This document shows, one piece after another, positions 1 to 8,095 of a stretch of 64,000 bases of DNA. The stretch is from Haloechinothrix sp033042135. GTDB lineage: Bacteria; Actinomycetota; Actinomycetes; Mycobacteriales; Pseudonocardiaceae. The position numbers and the translations under genes were made by a program. The notes under the pieces are model-generated. The model made no database searches and was not told the DNA's origin. It saw only the letters and a list, made by a program, of their open reading frames with translations. Numbering within the stretch: position 1 is the first letter of the stretch; each line of letters starts with the position of its first letter. The stretch spans positions 62,001-126,000 of the forward strand of contig NZ_WBXM01000012.1 in the NCBI RefSeq assembly GCF_033042135.1, read 5' to 3'.

Positions 1-74
1 TCGTTCTTGCGTCCCGCCGCGACGGGCCGTCCGGCCCCGTCCTGCTCGCCGTGCCGCTCGTCCTGGATGGTCAT
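1..74 (-). CDS. yrbE4B: YrbE4B permease, N-terminal fragment
   Basis: Only the first 24 codons lie in the window; the gene runs off the left edge. It starts at an ATG four bases after the stop of the YrbE4A gene and reads MTIQDERHGEQDG. No membrane segment is visible in this fragment, so the identity rests on position: in mce operons yrbE-B always follows yrbE-A. The product would be the second integral-membrane subunit of the Mce4 sterol importer. The mce4A-F genes would be expected beyond the window. Confidence 0.7.
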   Translation of the reverse strand, partial: MTIQDERHGEQDGAGRPVAAGRKN

Positions 75-78
75 AGCA

Positions 79-873
79 TCACAACGCCTTCGGCGGAACG
101 ACTTGCAGGTAGACCGCGGTGATCACCACGTTGATCAAAAACAGCAGCAGGAAGGTGATCACCACGGCCTGGTTGACCGCGTCACCGACACCTTTCGGGC
201 CGCCGGCGGGGTTCAGCCCGCGGTAGGCGGCCACCACGCCTGCTACGAAGCCGAACAACAGTGCCTTGAACTGGCTGATCCACAGGTCGGGCAGCTGTGC
301 CAACGCGTTGAAGCTGGCCAGGTAAGCACCAGGAGTGCCGCCCTGCATGATGACGTTGAAGAAGTAGCCGCCGAGCACCCCGACCACGCTCACCAGCCCA
401 TTGAGCAGCATGGCGACCACCGTCGCCGCCAGCACCCTCGGCACGATGAGCCGCTGCACCGGGTTGACACCGAGCACTTCCATGGCGTCGATCTCTTCCC
501 GGATCTTGCGGGCGCCGATGTCGGCACAAACCGCCGAGCCCCCGGCCCCGGCCACGACCAGCGCCGTGATCAGCGGGGCTGCCTGCTGCACGATGCCGAT
601 GGCGCTGGCGGCTCCGGTGAACGACTGAGCGCCGATCTGCTCGGTCAGCGAGCCGAGTTGCAGCGCGATCACCGCGCCGAACGGGATCGCCACCAGCGCT
701 GTCGGCAGGATCGTGACGCTGGCGAAGAACCAGCACTGCTGGATGAACTCGCGGAACTGGAACGGGCGGCGGAAGGTGCCACGCAGCACGTCCCACGCGA
801 GCGTGGTCAACCTGCCGACCTGGCTGAGCGCAGCCGCACCGGGCACCGACACGCCGGTACCCTTGGTGACCAT
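79..873 (-). CDS. yrbE4A: YrbE4A, MlaE-family permease of the Mce4 sterol importer
   Basis: An integral-membrane permease subunit of the Mce4 ABC-type importer, which brings cholesterol and other sterols across the envelope. The 264-residue protein has the MlaE/YrbE pattern: a hydrophobic segment beginning ILPTALVAIPFGAVIALQ, a central stretch with GAGGSAVCADIGARKIREEIDAMEVLG (the EExDAxxxxG loop thought to contact the ATPase), then further membrane helices and a hydrophobic C-terminus. The ATG at 873 is preferred over a GTG at 894 because GGAGGAAG lies just upstream. It is the last complete gene of an operon that carries four steroid or alcohol oxidoreductases ahead of the importer. In M. 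tuberculosis only Rv3502c and Rv3503c sit directly upstream of yrbE4A. The assignment to Mce4 rather than another Mce locus is inferred from the sterol neighbourhood. Confidence 0.9.
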   Translation of the reverse strand: MVTKGTGVSVPGAAALSQVGRLTTLAWDVLRGTFRRPFQFREFIQQCWFFASVTILPTALVAIPFGAVIALQLGSLTEQIGAQSFTGAASAIGIVQQAAPLITALVVAGAGGSAVCADIGARKIREEIDAMEVLGVNPVQRLIVPRVLAATVVAMLLNGLVSVVGVLGGYFFNVIMQGGTPGAYLASFNALAQLPDLWISQFKALLFGFVAGVVAAYRGLNPAGGPKGVGDAVNQAVVITFLLLFLINVVITAVYLQVVPPKAL

Positions 874-936
874 GGCTTCCTCCACGCTCCTCACACGCCA
901 CGCCGTCGGGACCGGCGGGCGTTACCGTTCGTGCCG

Positions 937-1698
937 CTAGATCTTCAGCGAATGCGTCGCTGTGACGCCCCCGTCCGCGACGAACTCCGAGCCCGTGCAG
1001 TAAGAGCTCTCGTCGCTGGCGAGAAAGACCACCAGGTCGGCGATCTCGTCCGCTTCTCCGAGGCGTCCCAGCGCGATCCGCTTGCCGATCCACTTCTTGT
1101 CGAGCTCGATGCCGCCCATCGCATCCTGCACCATCTGAGTGTCGATCATGCCGGGGTGGAGCGAGTTGACGCGGATGCCATCCTTACCGAGTTCCAGCGC
1201 GGCGACCTTGCTCATACCCCGGATGGCGAACTTGCTCGCCGTGTACGCGGTCAGCAACGGCGCCGCTGCCAGCCCTTCTATCGAGGACAGGTTGATGATC
1301 GACCCGCCACCCGCGCTTCGCATGGGTTCAACGACCGAGCGCATTCCGAGGAACGTACCGATTTGATTAACACGGATCACGCGTTCGAAGTCGGCGAGCG
1401 TGGTGCCGGTCAGCTCGGCGAAGTGCAGCAGCCCCGCGTTGTTGACAAGCACGTTCAGCGTGCCGAACGCGACGACCGTCCGCTCGACGGCCTCCTGCCA
1501 CGCCTGCTCGTCGGTGACGTCGAGGTGGCAGTACGCCGCGGCGTCGCCCAGCTCGGCGGCGAGCTGTTTGCCGTCGTCGTCGTTGACATCGGACAGCATC
1601 ACCTTCGCGCCTTCGGCGACGAACTTCCGCGCGGCCGCTGCGCCCTGCCCGCGCGCCGCACCGGTGATCAGCCCTACCTTTCCGGTCAACCGACCCAT
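937..1698 (-). CDS. Short-chain hydroxysteroid dehydrogenase (Rv2002/FabG3-like)
   Basis: An NAD(P)-dependent classical SDR of 253 residues. The cofactor loop TGAARGQG is near residue 13, NNAG near 87, the catalytic Ser in INLSSIEG near 140, and the YTASK pair near 152-156. The end, LASDESSYCTGSEFVADGG, closely resembles the 3-alpha/20-beta-hydroxysteroid dehydrogenase Rv2002 as I remember it. It probably interconverts hydroxyl and keto groups on the steroid nucleus or side chain. The ATG start has GGGAG nearby. It lies between the aldehyde dehydrogenase and yrbE4A, in the operon behind the tandem KstR boxes, so sterol-responsive expression is likely. Exact regiospecificity cannot be read from the sequence. 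Confidence 0.85.
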   Translation of the reverse strand: MGRLTGKVGLITGAARGQGAAAARKFVAEGAKVMLSDVNDDDGKQLAAELGDAAAYCHLDVTDEQAWQEAVERTVVAFGTLNVLVNNAGLLHFAELTGTTLADFERVIRVNQIGTFLGMRSVVEPMRSAGGGSIINLSSIEGLAAAPLLTAYTASKFAIRGMSKVAALELGKDGIRVNSLHPGMIDTQMVQDAMGGIELDKKWIGKRIALGRLGEADEIADLVVFLASDESSYCTGSEFVADGGVTATHSLKI

Positions 1699-1776
1699 GC
1701 TCGCTCCCTACGCTCTGAAACCGGGGTGCCGTCCAAGGGCACCGACACCGCGCACGCTCGCCCGATTACCCGCTGC

Positions 1777-3288
1777 TCACATCATCTCGTCGCTCAACGG
1801 CATCATCACCGTCTTGAGCTCGGTATACGCTTCGAAGGCCGACTGACCGCCCTCGCGTCCCAAACCGGACTGCTTGAACCCGCCGAAGGGCGCGTGCGGC
1901 TCGATCTGGAAACCGTTGATGCCGACGGTACCGACGCGCAGCGCGCGCGAGACCCGGAACGCACGCTGCGCGTCGGCGCTGAACACCCCGGCTCCCAGGC
2001 CGTACTCGGTGTCGTTGGCCAGCCGCACCGCCTCGTCCTCGTCATCGAACGGGACGACGGCCAGCACAGGGCCGAAGATCTCCTCCTGGGCGATCGTCGC
2101 CGAGTTGTCCACGTCGGCGAAGATGGTCGGCGAGACGAAGTTCCCGGCCGCCAGCTCGCCATCCAGCCGCTCGCCGCCGGTCACCAACCGAGCGCCCTCG
2201 CTCTTGCCCTTGTCGATATAGCCGAGTACCCGCTCGAGCTGCCGTTCGTTGATCAGCGGGCTGGCGAGCACGCCGGGGTCGAAGGGATCCCCGAAGGTAA
2301 TCGCCGAGGCCATCGCCTCCGCCGCGGTGAGGAACTCGTCGTAGACGTCGCGGTGCACCAGCGCCCGGGTGTTGGCCACGCAGGCCTGCCCGGACAGGCC
2401 CATGGTGACCGCGCCGACCACGGTGGAGGCAGCGAGCGTCACGTCAGGGGCGTCAGGGAAGACCAGCGCGGGGCTCTTGCCGCCCAGCTCGAGCGAGACC
2501 CGCTTGAGCGTGCCCGCGGATGCCTCGACGATCCGCCTGCCGACCCCGCGGCTCCCGGTGAAGCTCACCTTGTCCACATCACCATGGGTGATCAGGGCTT
2601 CACCGCACTCTTCTCCGGTACCTGTGACCACGTTGAGCACGCCGGGCGGCAGGCCCGCCTCCTCGAGCAGCTCGACCATGCGCAGCACTGAAAAGGTGGC
2701 GAACTCGGACGGCTTGAGCACCACGCTGCACCCCGCGGCCAACGCGGGGGCGACCTTCTGCGCGTACAGCAGGAATGGTGCGTTCCACGGCAGGATCGCC
2801 GCTACCACCCCGAGGGGTTCGCGGAAGGTCATCGCCAGGTGGTCACCGCCCTGATAGGGCGGCAAGGTCTGACCGCCGACCTTGTCGACCCAGCCCGCGT
2901 GGTGGTCGAACACATCGGCAGCAGCACCGACCGAGGTCGCGTAGATGCCCCCGAAGGACAGCGGCACGCTGTTGTCAAGGGCCTGTATCCGGTGCAGCTC
3001 CTCGGCGTGATCGCGCAGCAGCTGGGCGTAGCGATGCAGCAGGCGGATCCGCTCACCGGCGCGCGCCCGCGACCAGGTGCCCGCTTCGAAGGCGCGGCGC
3101 GCGGCCGCGACCGCCGCATCCACATCGGCTGCGGTCGCCCTCGGGAACTCCCCGATCACCTCCGCGGTCGCCGGGTGCCGGTGCTCCCAGGTAGCACCGC
3201 CGCCTGCCGCGTCCCACTGCCCGTCGATGTACAGCCTGCCGGTGCGCAGGCCGAGCTCGTCGCGGTGTGCCAGCACGCTCAGTGTCAT
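1777..3288 (-). CDS. NAD-dependent aldehyde dehydrogenase
   Basis: A full-length ALDH-superfamily protein (503 residues) that oxidises an aldehyde to a carboxylate. It shows the PWNAPF cofactor-site segment, FTGS, the ELGGKSP motif with the general-base Glu, and the SGQACVANTR segment with the nucleophilic Cys; EEIFGPVL and the C-terminal FGGFKQSG motif are also present. The ATG at 3288 follows AGAGGAG; the longer open frame to 3387 is not needed. It sits in the operon with a zinc alcohol dehydrogenase, so the two could carry a primary alcohol to an acid, for example at sterol C26, in parallel with CYP125. That substrate is inference from context. Confidence 0.85.
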   Translation of the reverse strand: MTLSVLAHRDELGLRTGRLYIDGQWDAAGGGATWEHRHPATAEVIGEFPRATAADVDAAVAAARRAFEAGTWSRARAGERIRLLHRYAQLLRDHAEELHRIQALDNSVPLSFGGIYATSVGAAADVFDHHAGWVDKVGGQTLPPYQGGDHLAMTFREPLGVVAAILPWNAPFLLYAQKVAPALAAGCSVVLKPSEFATFSVLRMVELLEEAGLPPGVLNVVTGTGEECGEALITHGDVDKVSFTGSRGVGRRIVEASAGTLKRVSLELGGKSPALVFPDAPDVTLAASTVVGAVTMGLSGQACVANTRALVHRDVYDEFLTAAEAMASAITFGDPFDPGVLASPLINERQLERVLGYIDKGKSEGARLVTGGERLDGELAAGNFVSPTIFADVDNSATIAQEEIFGPVLAVVPFDDEDEAVRLANDTEYGLGAGVFSADAQRAFRVSRALRVGTVGINGFQIEPHAPFGGFKQSGLGREGGQSAFEAYTELKTVMMPLSDEMM

Positions 3289-3394
3289 GACTTGTCTCTC
3301 CTCTTCTCGAACGACCTCGCCCAGCCCACTGCGGTCGCCGTCACGGTCCGGCACCCGGTCACGGCAGCGGAATCGCGGCGGCAGCACAGCATTG

Positions 3395-4315
3395 TCACAG
3401 GGACATCACCTCGGTGGCAGCGAACATCCTCGGCTCGTCGCGGCCAGCGAAGTAGCCCCCCACCTTGTCGGCGAGCTCCCCGGCCGTCCACGTCGCACCC
3501 GAGGTATCGAACCGCGCCTCCACCGTCGGAGGCGCCATCAGCGCCACCATCCCGCCGTGCACGACGAACACCTGGCCGCTGATGGACGCGGCTTCCGGGG
3601 AGGCCAAGTAGCTCACCACCGGTGCAACGTGGTCGACGGACAGCGGGTCGACACCGCCTGAACCCGCGGACCCGTCCGACGTTTCGGGCGGTGGGCCGAA
3701 AACCTGGTCGGTCATCGCGGTCCTTGCGCGGGGACAGATCGCGTTGGCACGCACGCCGTAGCGGGCCATGCCGCGCGCCGTGGCCACGGTCAGCGCCGCG
3801 ATCCCGCCCTTAGCCGCGGCGTAGTTCGGCTGCCCTTCCGCACCGAGCAGGAATGCCTCAGAGGCAGTGTTGATCACACTACCGTAAACGAGCTTGCCCT
3901 CCGCCTTGGACTTCCCGCGCCAGTACGCCGCCGCGTTTCGCGACAGCAGGAAATGCCCTCGTAGGTGGACCCGGATGACCTCGTCCCACTCGGAATCCGT
4001 CGCGTTGAACAGCATCCTGTCCCTGGTGATGCCCGCGTTGTTCACCAGCACGTGCAGCCCGCCGAAGCGCTCCACCGCCGTGCTCACCAGGGCGTCCGCG
4101 GTGGCGCGCTCGCCGACGTCGCCGGGAACGAAGGCCGCCTTGCCGCCAAGGGCCTCGATCTCGTCCACCACGCTGGTTCCAGACTCGTCGACATCGCCGA
4201 CCACGACGGTGGCGCCGTCGCGGGCCAGCTGCAGGGCTTCGGCCCTGCCGAGGCCGGCTGCCCCGCCCGTCACGATCGCGACGGTGCCGTCGAGACTGTT
4301 GCGGCCGCTACTCAC
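3395..4315 (-). CDS. hsd4A: HSD4A-like 3-hydroxyacyl-CoA/17-beta-hydroxysteroid dehydrogenase
   Basis: An SDR of 306 residues, longer than typical SDRs and matching the HSD4A (Rv3502c) type. Motifs are TGGAAGLG near residue 12, VNNAG near 86, a Ser in NTASEAF and YAAAK near 160, followed by the hallmark CPRARTAMT. The extra C-terminal region after VVHGGMVAL is typical of this subgroup. In this family the enzyme oxidises the 3-hydroxyacyl-CoA made during side-chain beta-oxidation, and in vitro also 17-beta-hydroxysteroids. The GTG start at 4315 overlaps the ADH stop (GTGA), so an open frame extending to 5131 is not real. In M. tuberculosis the same gene sits directly before yrbE4A; here two genes are inserted between them. 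Confidence 0.8.
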   Translation of the reverse strand: MSSGRNSLDGTVAIVTGGAAGLGRAEALQLARDGATVVVGDVDESGTSVVDEIEALGGKAAFVPGDVGERATADALVSTAVERFGGLHVLVNNAGITRDRMLFNATDSEWDEVIRVHLRGHFLLSRNAAAYWRGKSKAEGKLVYGSVINTASEAFLLGAEGQPNYAAAKGGIAALTVATARGMARYGVRANAICPRARTAMTDQVFGPPPETSDGSAGSGGVDPLSVDHVAPVVSYLASPEAASISGQVFVVHGGMVALMAPPTVEARFDTSGATWTAGELADKVGGYFAGRDEPRMFAATEVMSL

Positions 4316-5400
4316 GCGATGGTCACCACCTGCCGGATCAGATCGTGGTTGCCCGCGCGCAACACGTCGAGCCCCTTGTTGACGTCGTCGAAGGTCAGCC
4401 GCTTGCTGATCATGCCGTCCAGGTCGAGCATGCCCGCGCGCCAGAATTCGATCATCTTGGCGGTGTCCCGGTGGACGTGGCACGACCCGTAGAACGATCC
4501 CAGGATCTTCTTGTCGTGCAGGAAGAGTTCCTGCGCGCTGAAGCTGACCATCTCGTCGGCCTTGCCGGCACCGACGATGACAACCGTGCCGCCGCGGCGG
4601 GTCTGGTCCCAGGCCGACCGGATCGTGGTGGACAGTCCCACGACGTCGATGGCGTAGTCGAACCCGGCGCCCTGCGTGAGCTCCTGCTTGAGCTCGTCGA
4701 GCTCCTCGGGGGTAGCGGTGTGAGTGGCGCCGAAACGTAGCGCGAGGTCGCGCTTGGCCGCCACCGGATCGACGGCCACGATCCTGCTCGCGCCTGCGAT
4801 CCTCGCGCCCTGGATGACCGAGATGCCCACGCCGCCACAACCGATGATCGCCACGCTGGAGCCTGGCTCGACCTTGGCGGTGTTCAGCACCGCGCCTACC
4901 CCGGTCAGCACGCCGCAAGCGACGAGCGCAGCGATCTCGAAGGGGACGTCGTCGTCCACCCTGATCGCACCAGCGGCGGGAACAACGACCTCCTCGGCGA
5001 AGGTGCCCAGCCCGGCGTAGCCGAACAGCTCGTCCTTGCCGTGTCGGAAGCGGGGCGAGGTGAACGCGGCGACGGCGTGCACGGCGCACAGGTTCGGTTG
5101 CCCCCTGAGGCAATCGGCGCAGGCGCCGCACGGCGGGACGAAGGAGACGGTGACGTGATCGCCTACCGCGAGGTGCTCCACCCCGGGACCGATCTCAACC
5201 ACCTCACCCGCTCCCTCATGACCTACTACACCGGGCGCCAGCGCAGGCAGCGTGCCGTCCATGGCGGACAGGTCGCTGTGACAGATGCCCGACGCCCGCA
5301 CTCTGATCTTGACCTCGTGCGGGCCTGGCGGCACCGTTGTTATGTCATCGCGCAGCTCGAGCTCCTCGGTACCGATCTCGGTCAGCACGGCAGCTTTCAC
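4312..5400 (-). CDS. Zinc-dependent (MDR) alcohol dehydrogenase
   Basis: A 362-residue medium-chain dehydrogenase. Catalytic zinc ligands are Cys40 and His61-Glu62 (GHEGAGEV). The structural-zinc lobe has Cys91, 94, 97 and 105 in PPCGACADCLRGQPNLC. The NAD-binding loop reads IIGCGGVGIS. The start is GTG with GAAGGAG six bases upstream. It is the first gene of the operon running to yrbE4A/B and lies directly behind two tandem KstR boxes. It probably oxidises a primary or secondary alcohol using NAD, with the downstream aldehyde dehydrogenase taking the product. A role in sterol C26 oxidation is plausible but not proven. Confidence 0.85.
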   Translation of the reverse strand: MKAAVLTEIGTEELELRDDITTVPPGPHEVKIRVRASGICHSDLSAMDGTLPALAPGVVGHEGAGEVVEIGPGVEHLAVGDHVTVSFVPPCGACADCLRGQPNLCAVHAVAAFTSPRFRHGKDELFGYAGLGTFAEEVVVPAAGAIRVDDDVPFEIAALVACGVLTGVGAVLNTAKVEPGSSVAIIGCGGVGISVIQGARIAGASRIVAVDPVAAKRDLALRFGATHTATPEELDELKQELTQGAGFDYAIDVVGLSTTIRSAWDQTRRGGTVVIVGAGKADEMVSFSAQELFLHDKKILGSFYGSCHVHRDTAKMIEFWRAGMLDLDGMISKRLTFDDVNKGLDVLRAGNHDLIRQVVTIA

Positions 5401-5463
5401 GTCAACTCCTTCTCGTCGAAGTCACTGCGGTCGCACCGGATCGCCACAGCACGCACAGGCATC

Positions 5464-5477
5464 TAGAACTTGTTCTC
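5464..5477. promoter_or_regulatory. KstR operator, proximal copy
   Basis: TAGAACTTGTTCTC fits the KstR consensus TnnAACnnGTTnnA at every position except the last. It lies 64 bases upstream of the minus-strand alcohol dehydrogenase start and should repress the importer operon when no sterol metabolite is present. Confidence 0.8.
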
Positions 5478-5485
5478 ACACACAC

Positions 5486-5499
5486 TAGAACGTGTTCTC
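5486..5499. promoter_or_regulatory. KstR operator, distal copy
   Basis: TAGAACGTGTTCTC matches the KstR consensus except at the last base. It is 22 bp from the proximal copy, about two helical turns, so two dimers could bind the same face of the DNA. Confidence 0.8.
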
Positions 5500-5502
5500 G
5501 TG

Positions 5503-6738
5503 TCACACAAGCCTCGGCGACTGTTCCGTGTCCGAGGAGTAACCGGCAGGTGGCGTGGCCAGCACGCAGCGGGTGGCCGAGTAGATGGTCGGCATGCACT
5601 TGTTGCAGTGAATGCACAGCGAGGTCTCCCGACCGCCCTCCGCGATCGTGTTGACCAGATCCGGCTCCCGCAGCAGGGCACGCGCCGCGGCGACGAAGGC
5701 GAAGCCCTCCCGCATGGCCAGATCCATCACGGGCTTGCCCGTCACCCCGCCGAGCAGCACCAACGGCAGGTCCACCTGCTGGCGTACCTGCCTGGCATCG
5801 GCGAGCAGGTAGGCATCCTCGTACGGGTAACTGCGCAGCAGGTAACGACCGAACAGCCGCACACCCCACCGGACCGCACCCGACATGGCCCCGGCGAACT
5901 CGTCGATCGGAGCGGGGCCACGGAACAGGTACATCGGGTTGAGCAGCGAGCTGCCCTCGGTGAGTTCGATCGCGTCGACCGAACCGTCCTGCTCCAGCCA
6001 CCGCGCCACCGGGATCGCCTCGTCGAGCCAGAAGCCACCCCGGACCCCGTCGTCCATGTTCAACTTCAGCAGGATCGCGATGCGGTCGCCCACGGCGTCA
6101 CGGACCGCGTTCGCGACCTCACGCAGCAGCCGCGCCCTGCCTGCCAGCGAGCCGCCATAGCGGTCGTCGCGCCGGTTGAGACGCGGACTTAGGAACGAAC
6201 TCACCAGATAGTTGTGACCACAGTGGATCTCGACGGCGTCGAACCCCGATTCGGCCGCCATGACCGCGGCTTCCGCATGGGCGCGCACCACGCGGCGCAG
6301 GTCCTCGGCGGTCGCCGCCCTGGTCAGCCGCATCGTCATCGGGTGAGGGAACCGGCCGGGTGCCAGCGCCCGCACCCCGGTACCGCCGGGATTGGCCACC
6401 GGCCCGGCGTGGCCGAGCTGGGCCGAGACCGCCGCACCCTCGGCGTGCACCGCGTCGGTGAGCCTGCGCAGACCAGGCAGCGCTTCGCGCCGCCAGTAGA
6501 GCTGGTGCCGGTCCGTCCTGCCCTCGGCGGACACGGCGCAGAACGCCACGGTGGTCATACCGACCCCACCTGCCGCAGGGGCACGGTGGAACTCGATCAG
6601 CTCGTCGGTCACCAGACCGTCACGGCTACGCCCCTCGTAGGTCGCCGCTTTGATAACCCGGTTGCGCAACCGCACCGGGCCGAGCATCGCGGGCGCGAGA
6701 ACGTCGGGAACGGCTGACCGCTCGCCTCCACTGGACAT
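5503..6738 (-). CDS. NADH:flavin oxidoreductase (Old Yellow Enzyme family) with C-terminal Cys cluster
   Basis: An FMN-dependent TIM-barrel reductase of 411 residues. It starts LAPAMLGPVRLRNRVIKAAT, has the substrate-binding HCGHNYL segment near residue 178 and SPRLNRRDDRYGGSL, and a phosphate-binding LGGVTG region. The C-terminus carries CIHCNKC followed by a further Cys (SATRC), the pattern of the 4Fe-4S cluster in 2,4-dienoyl-CoA-reductase and bile-acid (BaiCD/BaiH) type enzymes. The NAD(P)-binding second half of those enzymes is absent. The ATG at 6738 was preferred to a TTG at 6765. The gene diverges from fadE26 across a perfect KstR box, suggesting reduction of a conjugated double bond in a steroid or its acyl-CoA. 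The electron donor for such a truncated version is unclear. Confidence 0.85.
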   Translation of the reverse strand: MSSGGERSAVPDVLAPAMLGPVRLRNRVIKAATYEGRSRDGLVTDELIEFHRAPAAGGVGMTTVAFCAVSAEGRTDRHQLYWRREALPGLRRLTDAVHAEGAAVSAQLGHAGPVANPGGTGVRALAPGRFPHPMTMRLTRAATAEDLRRVVRAHAEAAVMAAESGFDAVEIHCGHNYLVSSFLSPRLNRRDDRYGGSLAGRARLLREVANAVRDAVGDRIAILLKLNMDDGVRGGFWLDEAIPVARWLEQDGSVDAIELTEGSSLLNPMYLFRGPAPIDEFAGAMSGAVRWGVRLFGRYLLRSYPYEDAYLLADARQVRQQVDLPLVLLGGVTGKPVMDLAMREGFAFVAAARALLREPDLVNTIAEGGRETSLCIHCNKCMPTIYSATRCVLATPPAGYSSDTEQSPRLV

Positions 6739-6778
6739 CGATCGCACCCCTTCACTCGGATCCAACTCGCCGTCATTC

Positions 6779-6792
6779 TAGAACTTGTTCTA
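6779..6792. promoter_or_regulatory. KstR operator between oye and fadE26
   Basis: TAGAACTTGTTCTA is a full match to TnnAACnnGTTnnA with symmetric flanks. It lies 41 bases upstream of the OYE start (minus) and 62 bases upstream of the fadE26 start (plus), so one site can govern both directions. Confidence 0.88.
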
Positions 6793-6853
6793 AAGTTGAG
6801 CCAGGAGGCAGCCTGTGAGGGCGAGCCCCGCGCCGAGGACACCGGAGGGAACC

Positions 6854-8047
6854 ATGCGCATCGGTTACACCGACGAGCAGGCCAAGCTGCGGCAGCAGCT
6901 GCGGCAGTACTTCGCGGACGTGATGACGCCGCGACGCCGGGAAGAGCTCGCAGGCCAGGGCGGGGAATACGGAGACGGCACCGCCTACAAGGAAATCGTC
7001 CGCGAACTGGGCCGCGACGGCTGGCTGGCACTCGGCTGGCCTACCGAGTACGGCGGGCACGCGCGCCCCATGCTCGACCAGCTCATCTTCACCGACGAAG
7101 CCGCCGTAGCCGGGGTCCCGGTGCCGTTCCTGACGATCAACACGATCGGCCCTGCCATCATGCGGTACGGCACCGAAGAGCAGCGCGAATACTACCTCCC
7201 CCGGATCGCCGCAGGCGAGCTGCACTTCTCCATCGGCTACTCGGAACCCGACGCGGGTACCGATCTCGCCTCGCTGCGCACCCGCGCGATCCGGCACGGC
7301 GACGGCGACGACGCCGAGTACGTCATCAACGGGCAGAAGATGTGGACGAGCCTGATCGAGTACGCCGACTACGTCTGGCTCGCCGCACGCACCGACCCGG
7401 ACGCCCACCGGCACAAAGGGCTCAGCATCCTCATCGTGCCCACTTCGGCACCGGGTTTCTCGTGGACCAAGGTGCACACCGTGGCTGGACCGGGCACCAG
7501 CGCGACCTACTACTCCGACGTACGCGTACCCGCCGACGCGCTGGTCGGCGAGGAGCACAAAGGCTGGCGGTTGATCACCAGCCAGCTCAACCACGAGCGC
7601 GTGGCACTGACCTCGGCCGCCCCGCTCCAGACCGCGCTCTCCGAGGTACGCCAGTGGGCACAGCAGACCACCGGCAGCGACGGCAAGCGGGTGATCGACG
7701 CCGAATGGGTCCGGTTGCACCTGGCGCGGGTACACGCGCACGCCGAGTATCTCAAGCTTCGCAACTGGAAGACGGCGTGGTCGGCGAGCAACGCCGAGCT
7801 CGGCCCCGAAGATGCCTCGGCGACCAAGGTTTTCGGTACCGAGTTCGCCACCGAGGGCTACCGGCTGTTGATGGAGGTACTCGGCGCGGGAGCGGTGGTG
7901 CGCGAGGGCTCGGCAGGCGCGCTGCTGCGCGGCAAGATCGAACGGCTGCACCGGTCCTCGCTCATCCTCACCTTCGGCGGCGGAACCAACGAGGTGCAGC
8001 GCGACATCATCGCCGCGACCGCCCTCGGCCTTCCCGTGTCCCGCTGA
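6854..8047 (+). CDS. chsE4: Acyl-CoA dehydrogenase FadE26 (ChsE4 subunit)
   Basis: An acyl-CoA dehydrogenase subunit of 397 residues. Core motifs include GWPTEYGG near residue 60, YSEPDAGTDLASL near 130, NGQKMWTS, and a C-terminal FGGGTNEVQRDIIA. The partner FadE27 follows immediately, as in M. tuberculosis Rv3504-Rv3505. Known ChsE4-ChsE5 is a heterotetramer that introduces the alpha,beta double bond into steroid side-chain CoA esters, acting in the cytoplasm with FAD. The ATG at 6854 follows GGAGGG and was chosen over an upstream frame extension at 6815. First gene of the KstR-controlled fadE26-fadE27-fadD17 operon. Confidence 0.88.
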   Translation: MRIGYTDEQAKLRQQLRQYFADVMTPRRREELAGQGGEYGDGTAYKEIVRELGRDGWLALGWPTEYGGHARPMLDQLIFTDEAAVAGVPVPFLTINTIGPAIMRYGTEEQREYYLPRIAAGELHFSIGYSEPDAGTDLASLRTRAIRHGDGDDAEYVINGQKMWTSLIEYADYVWLAARTDPDAHRHKGLSILIVPTSAPGFSWTKVHTVAGPGTSATYYSDVRVPADALVGEEHKGWRLITSQLNHERVALTSAAPLQTALSEVRQWAQQTTGSDGKRVIDAEWVRLHLARVHAHAEYLKLRNWKTAWSASNAELGPEDASATKVFGTEFATEGYRLLMEVLGAGAVVREGSAGALLRGKIERLHRSSLILTFGGGTNEVQRDIIAATALGLPVSR

Positions 8048-8095
8048 AACCGTGCCCGACACTTCCCGGCCACCGACTCGAATCAAGGGAGCACC

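Noticed and set aside
7..2691. 894-codon plus-strand open frame
   Set aside because: It runs antisense to yrbE4A, SDR and ALDH, has a low-complexity His/Arg/Asp-rich translation and no domain. It is a by-product of high GC.
4316..5131. N-terminal extension of the HSD4A-like SDR
   Set aside because: It lies wholly within the ADH gene on the same strand in another frame; the GTG at 4315 with GTGA overlap is normal.
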